Assembly: GCA_002280485.1 (NCBI GenBank)
Contig: NCED01000056.1
Span: forward strand, 1 to 7,818
Direction of reading: 5' to 3'
DNA: 7,818 nucleotides
Source: Caulobacterales bacterium 32-69-10
GTDB taxonomy: Bacteria; Pseudomonadota; Alphaproteobacteria; Caulobacterales; Caulobacteraceae
Made by a program: the position numbers and the translations under genes. Below, in pieces: positions 1 through 7,640 of the stretch. Every line of letters starts with the position of its first letter. Position 1 is the stretch's first letter. Under the pieces are notes generated by a model. It made no database searches, had not been told where the DNA came from, and was given only the letters and a program-made list of their open reading frames with translations.

Positions 1-2
1 GG

Positions 3-2651
3 CTTGAGGCCGGCGCCGGCGGCATCGAGACGGCGCGGCTGCTGTCCAGCGTCACCGACGAGGTGGTCTCGGCCCTCTACGACTTCACCACCGTGCACAT
101 GATCCGGGCCCGCAACCCGACCGAGGGCGAGCGGCTGGCGGTGATGGCGGTGGGCGGTTACGGCCGCGGCGCCCTGGCCCCCTTCTCCGACATCGATCTG
201 CTGTTCGTGCGGCCCTACAAGCAGACCGCCCACGCCGAGAGCGTGATCGAATACATGCTCTACGCCCTGTGGGACCTCGGCTTCAAAGTCGGCCACGCTT
301 CGCGCACCATCGACGAGTGCGTGAAGCTGTCCCGCGAGGACTACACCATCCGCACCGCCATCCTGGAGGCCCGCCATCTGGCCGGCGACCAGAACCTGTC
401 GGCGGACCTGCGCCGCCGCTACCGCAAGGAAGTGGCCGAGGGCACAGGGGCCGAGTTCGTCGCCGCCAAGCTGAAGGAGCGGGACGAGCGCCACGCCCGG
501 GCCGGCGCCTCACGCTATCTGGTCGAGCCCAACGTCAAGGAAGGCAAGGGCGCCCTGCGCGACCTCAACACCCTGTTCTGGATCGCCCAGTACCTGCACC
601 CGTCCGAGACGCCGTCCGAGATCGTGCGGCTGGAGGAGTTCACCCCGACGGAGGTGCGCACCTTCCTCAAGGCCTTCGACTTCCTGTGGGCGGTGCGCTC
701 GCACCTGCATTTCGCCACCGGCCGGGCCGAGGAGCGCCTGTCCTTCGACCTGCAGCCCGAGATCGCCCGACGCATGGGCTATGGCGACCGGGGCGACGCG
801 CCGGCGGTCGAGCGCTTCATGCGGCGCTACTTCCTGATCGCCAAGGAGGTCGGCGCCTTGACCCGCACCTTCTGCGCCAAGCTGGAGCAGGAGGAGACCA
901 AGAAGCCCCACGGCATCTCGCGCTTCCTGCCCCGCGCCAAGCCGAGCCGCCGCCCCCTGGAGCCGGGCTTCATCGAGGAGGCCGGGCGGCTCAACATCGA
1001 AGGCCCCGAGGTCTTCGAGGCCAACCCGGTCAATCTGATCCGCATGTTCAAGATCGCCGACCAGCGCGGCCTCGACCTGCACCCGGACGCCTTCTCGGCC
1101 GCCACCCGCGCCAAGGCCCTGATCACCTCCAAGCTGAGGCGCGATCCCGAGGCGGCCAGGCTGTTCCTCGACATCCTGGCCCGGGGCAAGAACACCTACC
1201 AGACCCTGACCCTGATGAACGAGGCGGGGGTGCTCGGTCGCTACGTGCCGGAGTTCGGGCGCATCGTCGCCCAGATGCAGTTCAACATGTACCACTCGTA
1301 CACGGTGGACGAGCACACCCTGCGCGCCGTGGCCGTCATCTCGGACATCGCCGCCGGCCGGCTGAACGACGACCATCCCCTCGCCGTCTCGGTCATGCCC
1401 CTGATCGCTGACAAGGAAGCCCTGTTCCTGGCCATGCTGCTGCATGACACCGGCAAGGGCGGGGCCGGGGGCCAGGAAGTGGCCGGCGCCCGGTCCGCCC
1501 GCACCGCCTGCGAGCGGCTGGGGCTGGAGCGCGAGCGGGTCGAGATGGTCGCCTGGCTGGTCGGCCACCACCTGGTCATGTCCGACTTCGCCCAGAAGCG
1601 CGACGTCAACGACCCGGCCACCGTCGCCGCCTTCGCCAAGGTGGTGGAGAACCCCGAGCGCCTGCGCCTGCTGCTCGTCCTCACCGTCGCCGATATCCGC
1701 GCCGTGGGGCCGGGGGTGTGGAACGGCTGGAAGGGCCAGCTGATGCGCGAGTTGTACGGCGCCACCGAAGCCATCTTCCGCGGCGGGCGCGGCTCCGACC
1801 CGGCCGCCCACTTCCGCCATCACCAGACCGGCGCAGCCGACGCCGCCCGTGAAAAGCTGTTCGAGGCCGCCCCGCGCGACGACGAGCTGCGCCTGTGGGC
1901 CCGGGAGATGGAGGACGCCTACTTCACCGGCTTCACCGAGGAGGAGCAGGCCCTCCACTACGCCCTGATCCGCCAGGCCCGCACCCAGGGCGGGGTGGCC
2001 GCCGCCTCCCAGGTCGAGCCCAACCGGCAAGCCGCCGAAATCGCCGTCGCGGCCCTCGACCGCCGGGGCCTGTTCGCCGATCTGGCCGCGGCCATGTCCG
2101 GCTTCGGCGCCAATGTGGTGAGCGCCAAGGTCTACACCTCGACGACCGGGCGCGCCCTCGACGTCTTCTATGTGCAGGACGTCTCCGGCGCCGCCTTCGG
2201 AGAGTCGAACCCCGACGCCCTGGAGCGGCTGACCCGCGCCGTCGAGGCCGCCGCCCGCGGCGAGGAGCAGAAGTTCGAGGTTCGCCGCACCGCCGACTTC
2301 GGCCGCTCCGCCGCCTTCACCGTCGCCCCGGCCATAGCGGTGGATAACGAGGCTTCCGACGCCGCCACCGTGATCGAGGTGTCGGGCCGCGACCGGCCGG
2401 GCCTGCTCGAAGCCTTGACCCGGACCCTCGCCGACGCCGGCGTCTCGATCCAGTCCGCCCACGTCGACAACTACGGCGAGCGGGCGGTCGACGTCTTCTA
2501 CGTCACCGGATCAGCAGGCGAGAAGCTAGTCGACCCCAAGCGGCTGGCGGCGTTGAAGCTGGCCCTGACCGTCGTGCTGCAGGAGACCGATCCGGAATCG
2601 ACCAAGCCCCGCCTGCGACTGGAGCGGGCCCGGGCCAGCGTGGCGCGGTAG
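3..2651 (+). CDS. glnD: Bifunctional PII uridylyltransferase/uridylyl-removing enzyme GlnD (5' end outside window)
   Basis: Cytoplasmic nitrogen sensor that uridylylates PII proteins (GlnB/GlnK) when glutamine is low and removes UMP when it is high. The frame is open to the window edge, so the true start lies upstream; 882 residues are visible against a usual length of about 930-940, so roughly 50-60 are missing. Counting from base 3: the nucleotidyltransferase motif GGYGRGALAPFSDIDLL starts near residue 51, with metal-binding aspartates 63 and 65. The HD hydrolase domain follows, with YHSYTVDEHT (H438), LLHDTGKG (H481-D482) and HH at 522-523. Two C-terminal ACT domains (about 680-727 and 791-836) each end in a DVFYV strand and would sense glutamine. 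The usual GRGE glutamate is alanine here; alphaproteobacterial GlnD proteins vary at this position, so activity is expected. It is followed after 92 bases by murJ. Identification is firm. Confidence 0.97.
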   Translation, partial: LEAGAGGIETARLLSSVTDEVVSALYDFTTVHMIRARNPTEGERLAVMAVGGYGRGALAPFSDIDLLFVRPYKQTAHAESVIEYMLYALWDLGFKVGHASRTIDECVKLSREDYTIRTAILEARHLAGDQNLSADLRRRYRKEVAEGTGAEFVAAKLKERDERHARAGASRYLVEPNVKEGKGALRDLNTLFWIAQYLHPSETPSEIVRLEEFTPTEVRTFLKAFDFLWAVRSHLHFATGRAEERLSFDLQPEIARRMGYGDRGDAPAVERFMRRYFLIAKEVGALTRTFCAKLEQEETKKPHGISRFLPRAKPSRRPLEPGFIEEAGRLNIEGPEVFEANPVNLIRMFKIADQRGLDLHPDAFSAATRAKALITSKLRRDPEAARLFLDILARGKNTYQTLTLMNEAGVLGRYVPEFGRIVAQMQFNMYHSYTVDEHTLRAVAVISDIAAGRLNDDHPLAVSVMPLIADKEALFLAMLLHDTGKGGAGGQEVAGARSARTACERLGLERERVEMVAWLVGHHLVMSDFAQKRDVNDPATVAAFAKVVENPERLRLLLVLTVADIRAVGPGVWNGWKGQLMRELYGATEAIFRGGRGSDPAAHFRHHQTGAADAAREKLFEAAPRDDELRLWAREMEDAYFTGFTEEEQALHYALIRQARTQGGVAAASQVEPNRQAAEIAVAALDRRGLFADLAAAMSGFGANVVSAKVYTSTTGRALDVFYVQDVSGAAFGESNPDALERLTRAVEAAARGEEQKFEVRRTADFGRSAAFTVAPAIAVDNEASDAATVIEVSGRDRPGLLEALTRTLADAGVSIQSAHVDNYGERAVDVFYVTGSAGEKLVDPKRLAALKLALTVVLQETDPESTKPRLRLERARASVAR

Positions 2652-2670
2652 GCCCTGGTCCGTCCCCCTC

Positions 2671-2693
2671 CCCCGGCCACGAGGGGCCTGGGG
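2671..2693 (+). terminator. GC-rich hairpin after glnD, possible terminator
   Basis: Twenty bases after the glnD stop, CCCCGGCC (2671-2678) can pair with GGCC and GGGG (2685-2688, 2690-2693), with one bulged T and a six-base loop. An alternative pairing is CCCCTC (2665-2670) with GAGGGG (2681-2686). No T tract follows, so this is not a classic intrinsic terminator. In DNA this rich in G and C such a hairpin may be accidental. Confidence 0.22.
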
Positions 2694-2708
2694 CATCCTG
2701 GTCGCGCC

Positions 2709-2737
2709 TTGACCGACTCCCGCCCCAGGTCTACCGC
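2709..2737 (+). promoter_or_regulatory. Possible murJ promoter giving a leaderless transcript
   Basis: TTGACC (2709-2714) is a good -35 match. A 17-base spacer leads to TACCGC (2732-2737), a poor -10. Transcription would start close to 2744, the GTG start of murJ, which would explain why that gene has no ribosome binding site. The weak -10 keeps this tentative. Confidence 0.3.
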
Positions 2738-2743
2738 CGCCTC

Positions 2744-4387
2744 GTGAGCGACCACGACAAGTCAAAGCAGGAAGCCGCCGTCTCCGCCACCGAGGCGGCC
2801 TCCGCGACCCCGGTCGCCAAGTCGCCCAAGGGCGGCCTGCTCAAGTCGTCCGCCATCTATTCCGGGCTGACCCTGGTCAGCCGCTTCCTGGGCCTGGCCC
2901 GCGACTTGGTGCTGACCGCGCGCCTGGGGGCCAGCCAGACCCTGGCGGCCGACGCCTTCTACACGGCGCTGACCTTCCCCAACCTGTTCCGGCGCATGTT
3001 CGCCGAGGGGGCCTTCGCCGCCTCCTTCGTGCCGGACTATTCCAAGCGCCTGGCCGCCGACGGCAAGGAGGCCGCCGACGCGTTCGCTGCCGACGCCCTG
3101 GCCACCATGGCGGCCCTGACCATCGCCATCACCGTCGTGTGCCAGCTGGCCATGCCGTGGATCATGTACCTCTACAGCAACGGCTACGGGCCCGGCTCGG
3201 ACAAGTTCAAGCTGGCGGTTATCCTGACCCAGATCACCATGCCCTACCTGCCCTGCATGGTGATCGCCGCCCTGTTCGCCGGGACCCTGCAGGCGCGAGG
3301 CCGCTTCATCGTCTACGGCCTGTATCCGACCCTGCTCAATGTGGTGATGCTGGTGGCGGTGCTGCCGCAGAAGGACCCGACGGGCGCGGCCTACGCCGCC
3401 TCCTGGGGCGTGGTGGTCGCCGGGGTCAGCCAGGCGGCCCTGTGCTGGTGGGGCGCCCGCCGCGCCGGCGCCCACATCCATCCGCGCCACCTGCGGCTGA
3501 ACGCCGACATCAAGGCCCTGCTGAGGCGGATGGTCCCCGGGGTGATCGCCTCCAGCGCCACCCAGATCAACCTGTTCATCTCCGCCGCCTTGGCCAGCCA
3601 GGTCGCCGGCATGCGGGTGTGGCTGAACGTGGCCGAGCGCTTCTACCAGCTGCCGCTCAGCCTTGTCGGCGTGGCCATCGGGGTCGCCCTGCTGCCGCGC
3701 CTGTCCAAGGCGGTGCAGCTGAAGGACAAGGAGGACACGCAGGGCTCCCTCGACCAGGCGGTGGTGTTCGGCCTGGCCCTGACCCTGCCGGCGGCGGCGG
3801 CCCTCATGGGCATGCCCGGCTACCTCGTCGACGGCCTCTTCGCTCGCGGAAACTTCACCAGCCAGGACGCGGCCAATTCGGCGGCCCTGCTGTTCCATTA
3901 CGGCTGGGGCGTGCCGGCCTTCGTGCTGATCAAGATCCTGCAGCCGGCCTTCTTCGCTAGAGGCGATACGCGGACCCCCATGGTCTATTCGCTGATCTCG
4001 GTGGGGGTGAACATCGCGCTCGGCGTGCTCCTGTTCTACACCGTCGGCTTTCCCGGCATCGCCATCGCCACCGCCGCCGCCTCGTGGATCACCGTGCTGC
4101 AGATGGGGCTGAAGCTGTCCCGCACCGAGGTCTGGCGGCCCTCGGCCAGGGCCTGGGGCAAGATCGTGCGCGTCGCGGCGGCCAGCGTCCTGATGGGCGC
4201 CCTGGTGGCGACGGGCTCGCACTACCGTGCGCTGCTGGAGGCGCCCTTGGCCGGCCTGCCCGGGGCCAAGGAGATCGTGGTCCTGGCCGTGGCCCTCGCC
4301 GGCGCCCTGGCCTATCCGGTCCTGCTGTTCGCCCTCGGCGGCGTCACGCCCGCCGAGGCCAAGACGGCCCTGCGTCGCCGGCGCTGA
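2744..4387 (+). CDS. murJ: Lipid II flippase MurJ (MviN)
   Basis: Inner-membrane MOP-superfamily transporter that flips the peptidoglycan precursor lipid II to the periplasmic face; 547 residues with many hydrophobic segments, consistent with about 14 transmembrane helices. The N-terminal family signature is clear: SRFLGLARD (R47, R53), AADAF (D70) and FPNLFRRMFAEGAFAASFVP (R83), which align with E. coli R18, R24, D39 and R52, residues in or near the transport cavity. Family homology begins near residue 30. The first 29 residues form an extra hydrophilic tail rich in Ala, Ser, Thr and Lys. GTG at 2744 was chosen because no ATG, GTG or TTG in frame lies between the glnD stop and 2744, nor between 2744 and the conserved core. 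The only Shine-Dalgarno-like AGG is 14 bases upstream, too far to be convincing. Function is firm; the exact start is less so. Confidence 0.95.
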   Translation: MSDHDKSKQEAAVSATEAASATPVAKSPKGGLLKSSAIYSGLTLVSRFLGLARDLVLTARLGASQTLAADAFYTALTFPNLFRRMFAEGAFAASFVPDYSKRLAADGKEAADAFAADALATMAALTIAITVVCQLAMPWIMYLYSNGYGPGSDKFKLAVILTQITMPYLPCMVIAALFAGTLQARGRFIVYGLYPTLLNVVMLVAVLPQKDPTGAAYAASWGVVVAGVSQAALCWWGARRAGAHIHPRHLRLNADIKALLRRMVPGVIASSATQINLFISAALASQVAGMRVWLNVAERFYQLPLSLVGVAIGVALLPRLSKAVQLKDKEDTQGSLDQAVVFGLALTLPAAAALMGMPGYLVDGLFARGNFTSQDAANSAALLFHYGWGVPAFVLIKILQPAFFARGDTRTPMVYSLISVGVNIALGVLLFYTVGFPGIAIATAAASWITVLQMGLKLSRTEVWRPSARAWGKIVRVAAASVLMGALVATGSHYRALLEAPLAGLPGAKEIVVLAVALAGALAYPVLLFALGGVTPAEAKTALRRRR

Positions 4388-4388
4388 C

Positions 4389-4417
4389 TTGCGACTTGAC
4401 CGCCCCGGCTCTATTCC
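4389..4417 (+). promoter_or_regulatory. Candidate trpS promoter
   Basis: TTGCGA (4389-4394), a 17-base spacer and TATTCC (4412-4417) form a moderate sigma-70-type promoter that starts just after the murJ stop. A second TTGACC at 4396-4401 is a better -35 alone but sits only 10 bases from the -10. Predicted initiation is about 4423-4425, on the ATG of the small Trp-containing ORF at 4424. Confidence 0.38.
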
Positions 4418-4423
4418 AGCGCC

Positions 4424-4462
4424 ATGGCTACCCGGACGCACACCTGCTGGCGATGGCGCTGA
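4424..4462 (+). CDS. Putative 12-residue Trp-containing leader peptide upstream of trpS
   Basis: ATG at 4424 opens a 12-codon ORF reading MATRTHTCWRWR and ending at TGA 4460-4462, 63 bases before trpS. Two of its last four codons are Trp, as expected of a peptide whose translation reports charged tRNA-Trp. It has no Shine-Dalgarno sequence, but the predicted transcription start falls on its ATG, so it could be translated leaderless; the Sinorhizobium meliloti trpL leader is known to be leaderless. Downstream, GGCG and GGCGC over the Trp codons (4449-4452, 4455-4459) can pair with GCGCC and CGCC at 4486-4494. Competing hairpins are 4454-4458 with 4465-4469, and CGGGC/GCCCG at 4483-4496. No strong T-tract terminator is visible, so the mechanism is not established. 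TGG is not rare in GC-rich DNA, and the ORF may be chance. Confidence 0.42.
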   Translation: MATRTHTCWRWR

Positions 4463-4525
4463 CCCGCCGACCGACCCTCACCCGGGCGCCCGCCCGCACG
4501 TCCTTTCCTGAAGAAGCCTGATCCC

Positions 4526-5560
4526 ATGACCGACCAGCCCACGCCCGCCTACGCGGGGCCTCAGCGCGTCCTCTCCGGCGTCCAGTCCTCCGGCTCGCTG
4601 CATCTCGGCAACTATCTCGGCGCCCTGGTGAAGTTCACCCGGCTGCAGCACCAGACCGACACCTTCATCTTCGTGGCGGACCTGCACGCCATCACCGTGC
4701 CGCAGGACCCCGCCAAGCTCGCCGCCCAGACCCGCGAGATCGCCGCGGCCTATATCGCCGCCGGCCTGGACCCCAAGGTCGCGACCATCTTCCCGCAGTC
4801 GGCCGTGCGCGCCCATGTCGAGCTGGCCTGGATCTTCAACTGCGTCGCCCGCCTCGGCTGGCTCGACCGGATGACCCAGTTCAAGGAGAAGTCGGGCAAG
4901 CACAAGGAGCGCGCCAGCGTCGGGCTCTACACCTACCCCGTGCTGCAGGCGGCCGACATCCTGGTCTACAAGGCGACGCAGGTGCCGGTGGGCGAGGACC
5001 AGAAGCAACATCTGGAACTGACCCGCGACATCGCCCAGAAGTTCAACAACGACTTCGCCGCCACCGGCTTCTTCCCCCTGCCCGAGCCCCTGATCCAGGG
5101 CCCTGGCGCGCGGGTGATGTCCCTGCGCGACGGCTCGGCCAAGATGTCCAAGTCGGACCCGTCGGATCAGTCGCGCATCAACCTGCTCGACGACGTCGAC
5201 ACCATCGCCTCCAAGATCAAGAAGGCCCGCACCGACCCCGAGCCCATCCCCGAGACCGTCGAGGGGCTGGCCGGACGTCCCGAAGTCGCCAATCTCGTCG
5301 CCATCTACGCCGCCTTGGCCGGGACCACCGACGCCGCGGTCCTGGCCCAGTACGCCGGCCAGGGCTTCGGGGCCTTCAAGCCGGCCCTGGCCGAGGTGGC
5401 TGTCGAGGCCCTGCGGCCGGTCACCGACACCATGCGCCGGCTGATGGCCGATCCGTCCGAGATCGACCGGGTCCTGGCCGACGGCGCCGAGCGCGCCGCC
5501 GCCGTGGCCGACCCGGTGGTGGCGGAGACCAAGCGCCTCGTGGGCTTCTGGTCCAACTAA
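4526..5560 (+). CDS. trpS: Tryptophanyl-tRNA synthetase
   Basis: Cytoplasmic class Ic aminoacyl-tRNA synthetase that activates tryptophan with ATP and charges tRNA-Trp; 344 residues, typical for bacterial TrpS. The HIGH-class motif appears as GSLHLGNY (H26, N29) and the KMSKS loop as [10 protein letters not shown] (K206-S210). Between them lie the conserved [23 protein letters not shown] and [18 protein letters not shown] segments that form the tryptophan and dimer-interface region. The start at 4526 gives the normal family N-terminus. Its ribosome binding site is weak (AAGAAG at 4511-4516, nine bases upstream). The 138-base gap after murJ is the longest between genes here and holds the candidate promoter and Trp-containing leader ORF. 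A copper chaperone gene follows 46 bases downstream and may be read through from trpS. Confidence 0.98.
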   Translation: MTDQPTPAYAGPQRVLSGVQSSGSLHLGNYLGALVKFTRLQHQTDTFIFVADLHAITVPQDPAKLAAQTREIAAAYIAAGLDPKVATIFPQSAVRAHVELAWIFNCVARLGWLDRMTQFKEKSGKHKERASVGLYTYPVLQAADILVYKATQVPVGEDQKQHLELTRDIAQKFNNDFAATGFFPLPEPLIQGPGARVMSLRDGSAKMSKSDPSDQSRINLLDDVDTIASKIKKARTDPEPIPETVEGLAGRPEVANLVAIYAALAGTTDAAVLAQYAGQGFGAFKPALAEVAVEALRPVTDTMRRLMADPSEIDRVLADGAERAAAVADPVVAETKRLVGFWSN

Positions 5561-5562
5561 AG

Positions 5563-5597
5563 CCGTCATCCCCCGGCTTGTCCGGGGAACCCAAGCG
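5563..5597 (+). repeat. Palindromic interspersed repeat, copy 1
   Basis: Two bases after the trpS stop, a 35-base element contains the hairpin CCCCGG-CTTGT-CCGGGG (5571-5587). Its reverse complement matches copy 2 at 5641-5675 with about five mismatches and no gap; the shared core is TCCCCCGGCTTGTCCGGGG. Repeats with GTCATCCC...GGGG flanks and this palindromic form are common in alphaproteobacterial intergenic DNA. No T tract follows, so it is not an obvious trpS terminator. Its last base overlaps the GAGG (5597-5600) that serves the next gene. Confidence 0.8.
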
Positions 5598-5606
5598 AGG
5601 CTTCCG

Positions 5607-6125
5607 ATGAAGGCGCCGGCAGTGACACGACCCTCGAGGTGGTTTGGATCCCCCGGACAAGCCGGGGGACGACGGTTTGGAGCAGCGCTGGCGGGGCTCT
5701 TCCTCGCCCTCCCCGCCGTCGCCCACGCCGCCATCGTGGTCGAACGGCCGCAGATCCGCGCCTCGCTGGGCGCCCAGCCCACGACCGCCGCCTATATGGT
5801 CCTGCGAAACACCGGGGACGCCCCCGATCGGCTGGTCGGCGCCAGTTGCGCCTGCGCCGCCATGGTCATGACCCACCGCAGCACCACGGTGGACGGCGTC
5901 TCGCGCATGACCATGGAGCACGCCGTGGCCGTGCCGGCGAAGGGGACTGTCGCCTTCGCCCCCGGGGGCCTGCACCTGATGATCACCGGGGTGAAGGCGC
6001 CGATCGCCGCAGGGGCTCGCGTCCCCATCATCCTGGAGTTCGAGAAGGCCGGAAAAGTGACCGCGACCTTCATGTCCAGCAATACGGCCGGGATGGCCGC
6101 GGATTCGGCTCACCCCCGGCGCTGA
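5607..6125 (+). CDS. Periplasmic copper chaperone, PCu(A)C family
   Basis: Secreted copper(I)-binding protein of the DUF461/PCuAC family, which delivers copper to cytochrome c oxidase. It has 172 residues. A signal peptide runs to about residue 41 (hydrophobic [13 protein letters not shown], cleavage after AHA). The copper motif H-x10-M-x21-H-x-M is intact: H90, M101, H123 and M125. Also conserved are [24 protein letters not shown] and a C-terminal [14 protein letters not shown] 5607 has GAGG six bases upstream, and no later in-frame ATG or GTG precedes the mature protein. Two oddities: residues 12-23 of the signal-peptide n-region are encoded by a palindromic repeat, and a Cys-x-Cys pair (C81, C83) sits just before the first copper ligand. 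RR at 22-23 does not form a convincing Tat motif, so Sec export is likelier. It probably shares a transcript with trpS; no separate promoter was seen. Confidence 0.93.
   Translation: MKAPAVTRPSRWFGSPGQAGGRRFGAALAGLFLALPAVAHAAIVVERPQIRASLGAQPTTAAYMVLRNTGDAPDRLVGASCACAAMVMTHRSTTVDGVSRMTMEHAVAVPAKGTVAFAPGGLHLMITGVKAPIAAGARVPIILEFEKAGKVTATFMSSNTAGMAADSAHPRR
5641..5675 (-). repeat. Palindromic interspersed repeat, copy 2 (inverted, inside coding sequence)
   Basis: This is the inverted partner of the element at 5563-5597. It carries its own hairpin, CCCCCGG-ACAAG-CCGGGGG (5650-5668). It lies in frame inside the copper chaperone gene and encodes residues 12-23, [12 protein letters not shown], in the n-region of the signal peptide. 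With copy 1 it could form a stem of about 30 pairs around a 43-base loop that holds the GAGG and ATG of the chaperone gene. Confidence 0.8.
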
Positions 6126-6150
6126 CTTGCCCACTTTTTTCGGTTATACA
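6122..6150 (+). promoter_or_regulatory. Probable ahcY promoter
   Basis: CTGACT (6122-6127), which overlaps the stop codon of the copper chaperone gene, is followed after 17 bases by TATACA (6145-6150). Four of six -10 bases match TATAAT, and the AT-rich stretch stands out in this GC-rich window. The expected start is near 6157, giving a leader of about 36 bases before ahcY. TTGCCC at 6127 is an alternative -35 but leaves only 12 bases of spacer. Confidence 0.5.
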
Positions 6151-6173
6151 GGCCCACTGCCAAAAAGTGGGCA
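6128..6173. promoter_or_regulatory. Inverted repeat around the ahcY -10 element, candidate operator
   Basis: TGCCCACTTTTT (6128-6139) and AAAAAGTGGGCA (6162-6173) are perfect 12-base inverted arms separated by 22 bases. The left arm lies between the -35 and -10 elements and the right arm just past the predicted start, so a bound dimer would block RNA polymerase. A third copy of the core GCCCACT lies at 6152-6158, 23 bases (about two helical turns) from the first. This is typical of a repressor operator. The regulator is unknown; SahR (ArsR family) and SamR are known regulators of methionine-cycle genes in Proteobacteria, but I cannot match the motif to either. Confidence 0.55.
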
Positions 6174-6192
6174 GGATCAGGGGACCACATCC

Positions 6193-7584
<1,392 letters not shown>

Positions 7585-7615
7585 GTCTAGCGGCCGACGA
7601 TCAGGACTCGCGAGC

Positions 7616-7633
7616 CCCTCAACACTGAGGGAG
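7616..7633 (+). promoter_or_regulatory. Strong ribosome binding site in a small hairpin before the lipoprotein gene
   Basis: GAGGGAG (7627-7633) lies seven bases before ATG 7641 and decides that start. CCCTC (7616-7620) can pair with GAGGG (7627-7631) across a six-base AACACT loop, covering part of the site. Five pairs are only moderately stable, so a control role is speculative. Confidence 0.45.
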
Positions 7634-7640
7634 CGAACCA

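Noticed and set aside
63..65. GTG at 63 as the start of glnD
   Set aside because: The frame stays open to base 3 and the upstream residues (LEAGAGGIETARLLSSVTDE) fit the GlnD N-terminal region, so the gene begins before the window.
510..2462. Very long open frame (650 codons) on the - strand opposite glnD
   Set aside because: GC-rich third codon positions leave few stops in this antisense frame. The translation is Gly/Gln/His/Val-rich with no recognisable domain, while the + strand encodes a clear GlnD.
2762..4441. Long open frame (559 codons) on the - strand opposite murJ
   Set aside because: Same compositional artefact: low-complexity Gly/Gln/His/Arg-rich translation, with the + strand encoding a complete membrane flippase.
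4453..4521. Second small ORF (22 codons, starting MALTRR) ending four bases before trpS
   Set aside because: It has no ribosome binding site and ordinary GC-rich composition. I kept it only as a possible coupling element within the leader finding, not as a gene.
6128..6173. The palindrome before ahcY as an intrinsic terminator of the copper chaperone gene
   Set aside because: The T run is part of the 5' arm rather than following the 3' arm, so a transcript would not end in a stem plus U tract.
6127..6192. TTG at 6127 as an upstream start for ahcY
   Set aside because: It would add 22 residues not found in the family and would place the promoter -10 and palindrome in coding sequence. ATG 6193 has a good ribosome binding site and the conserved N-terminus.
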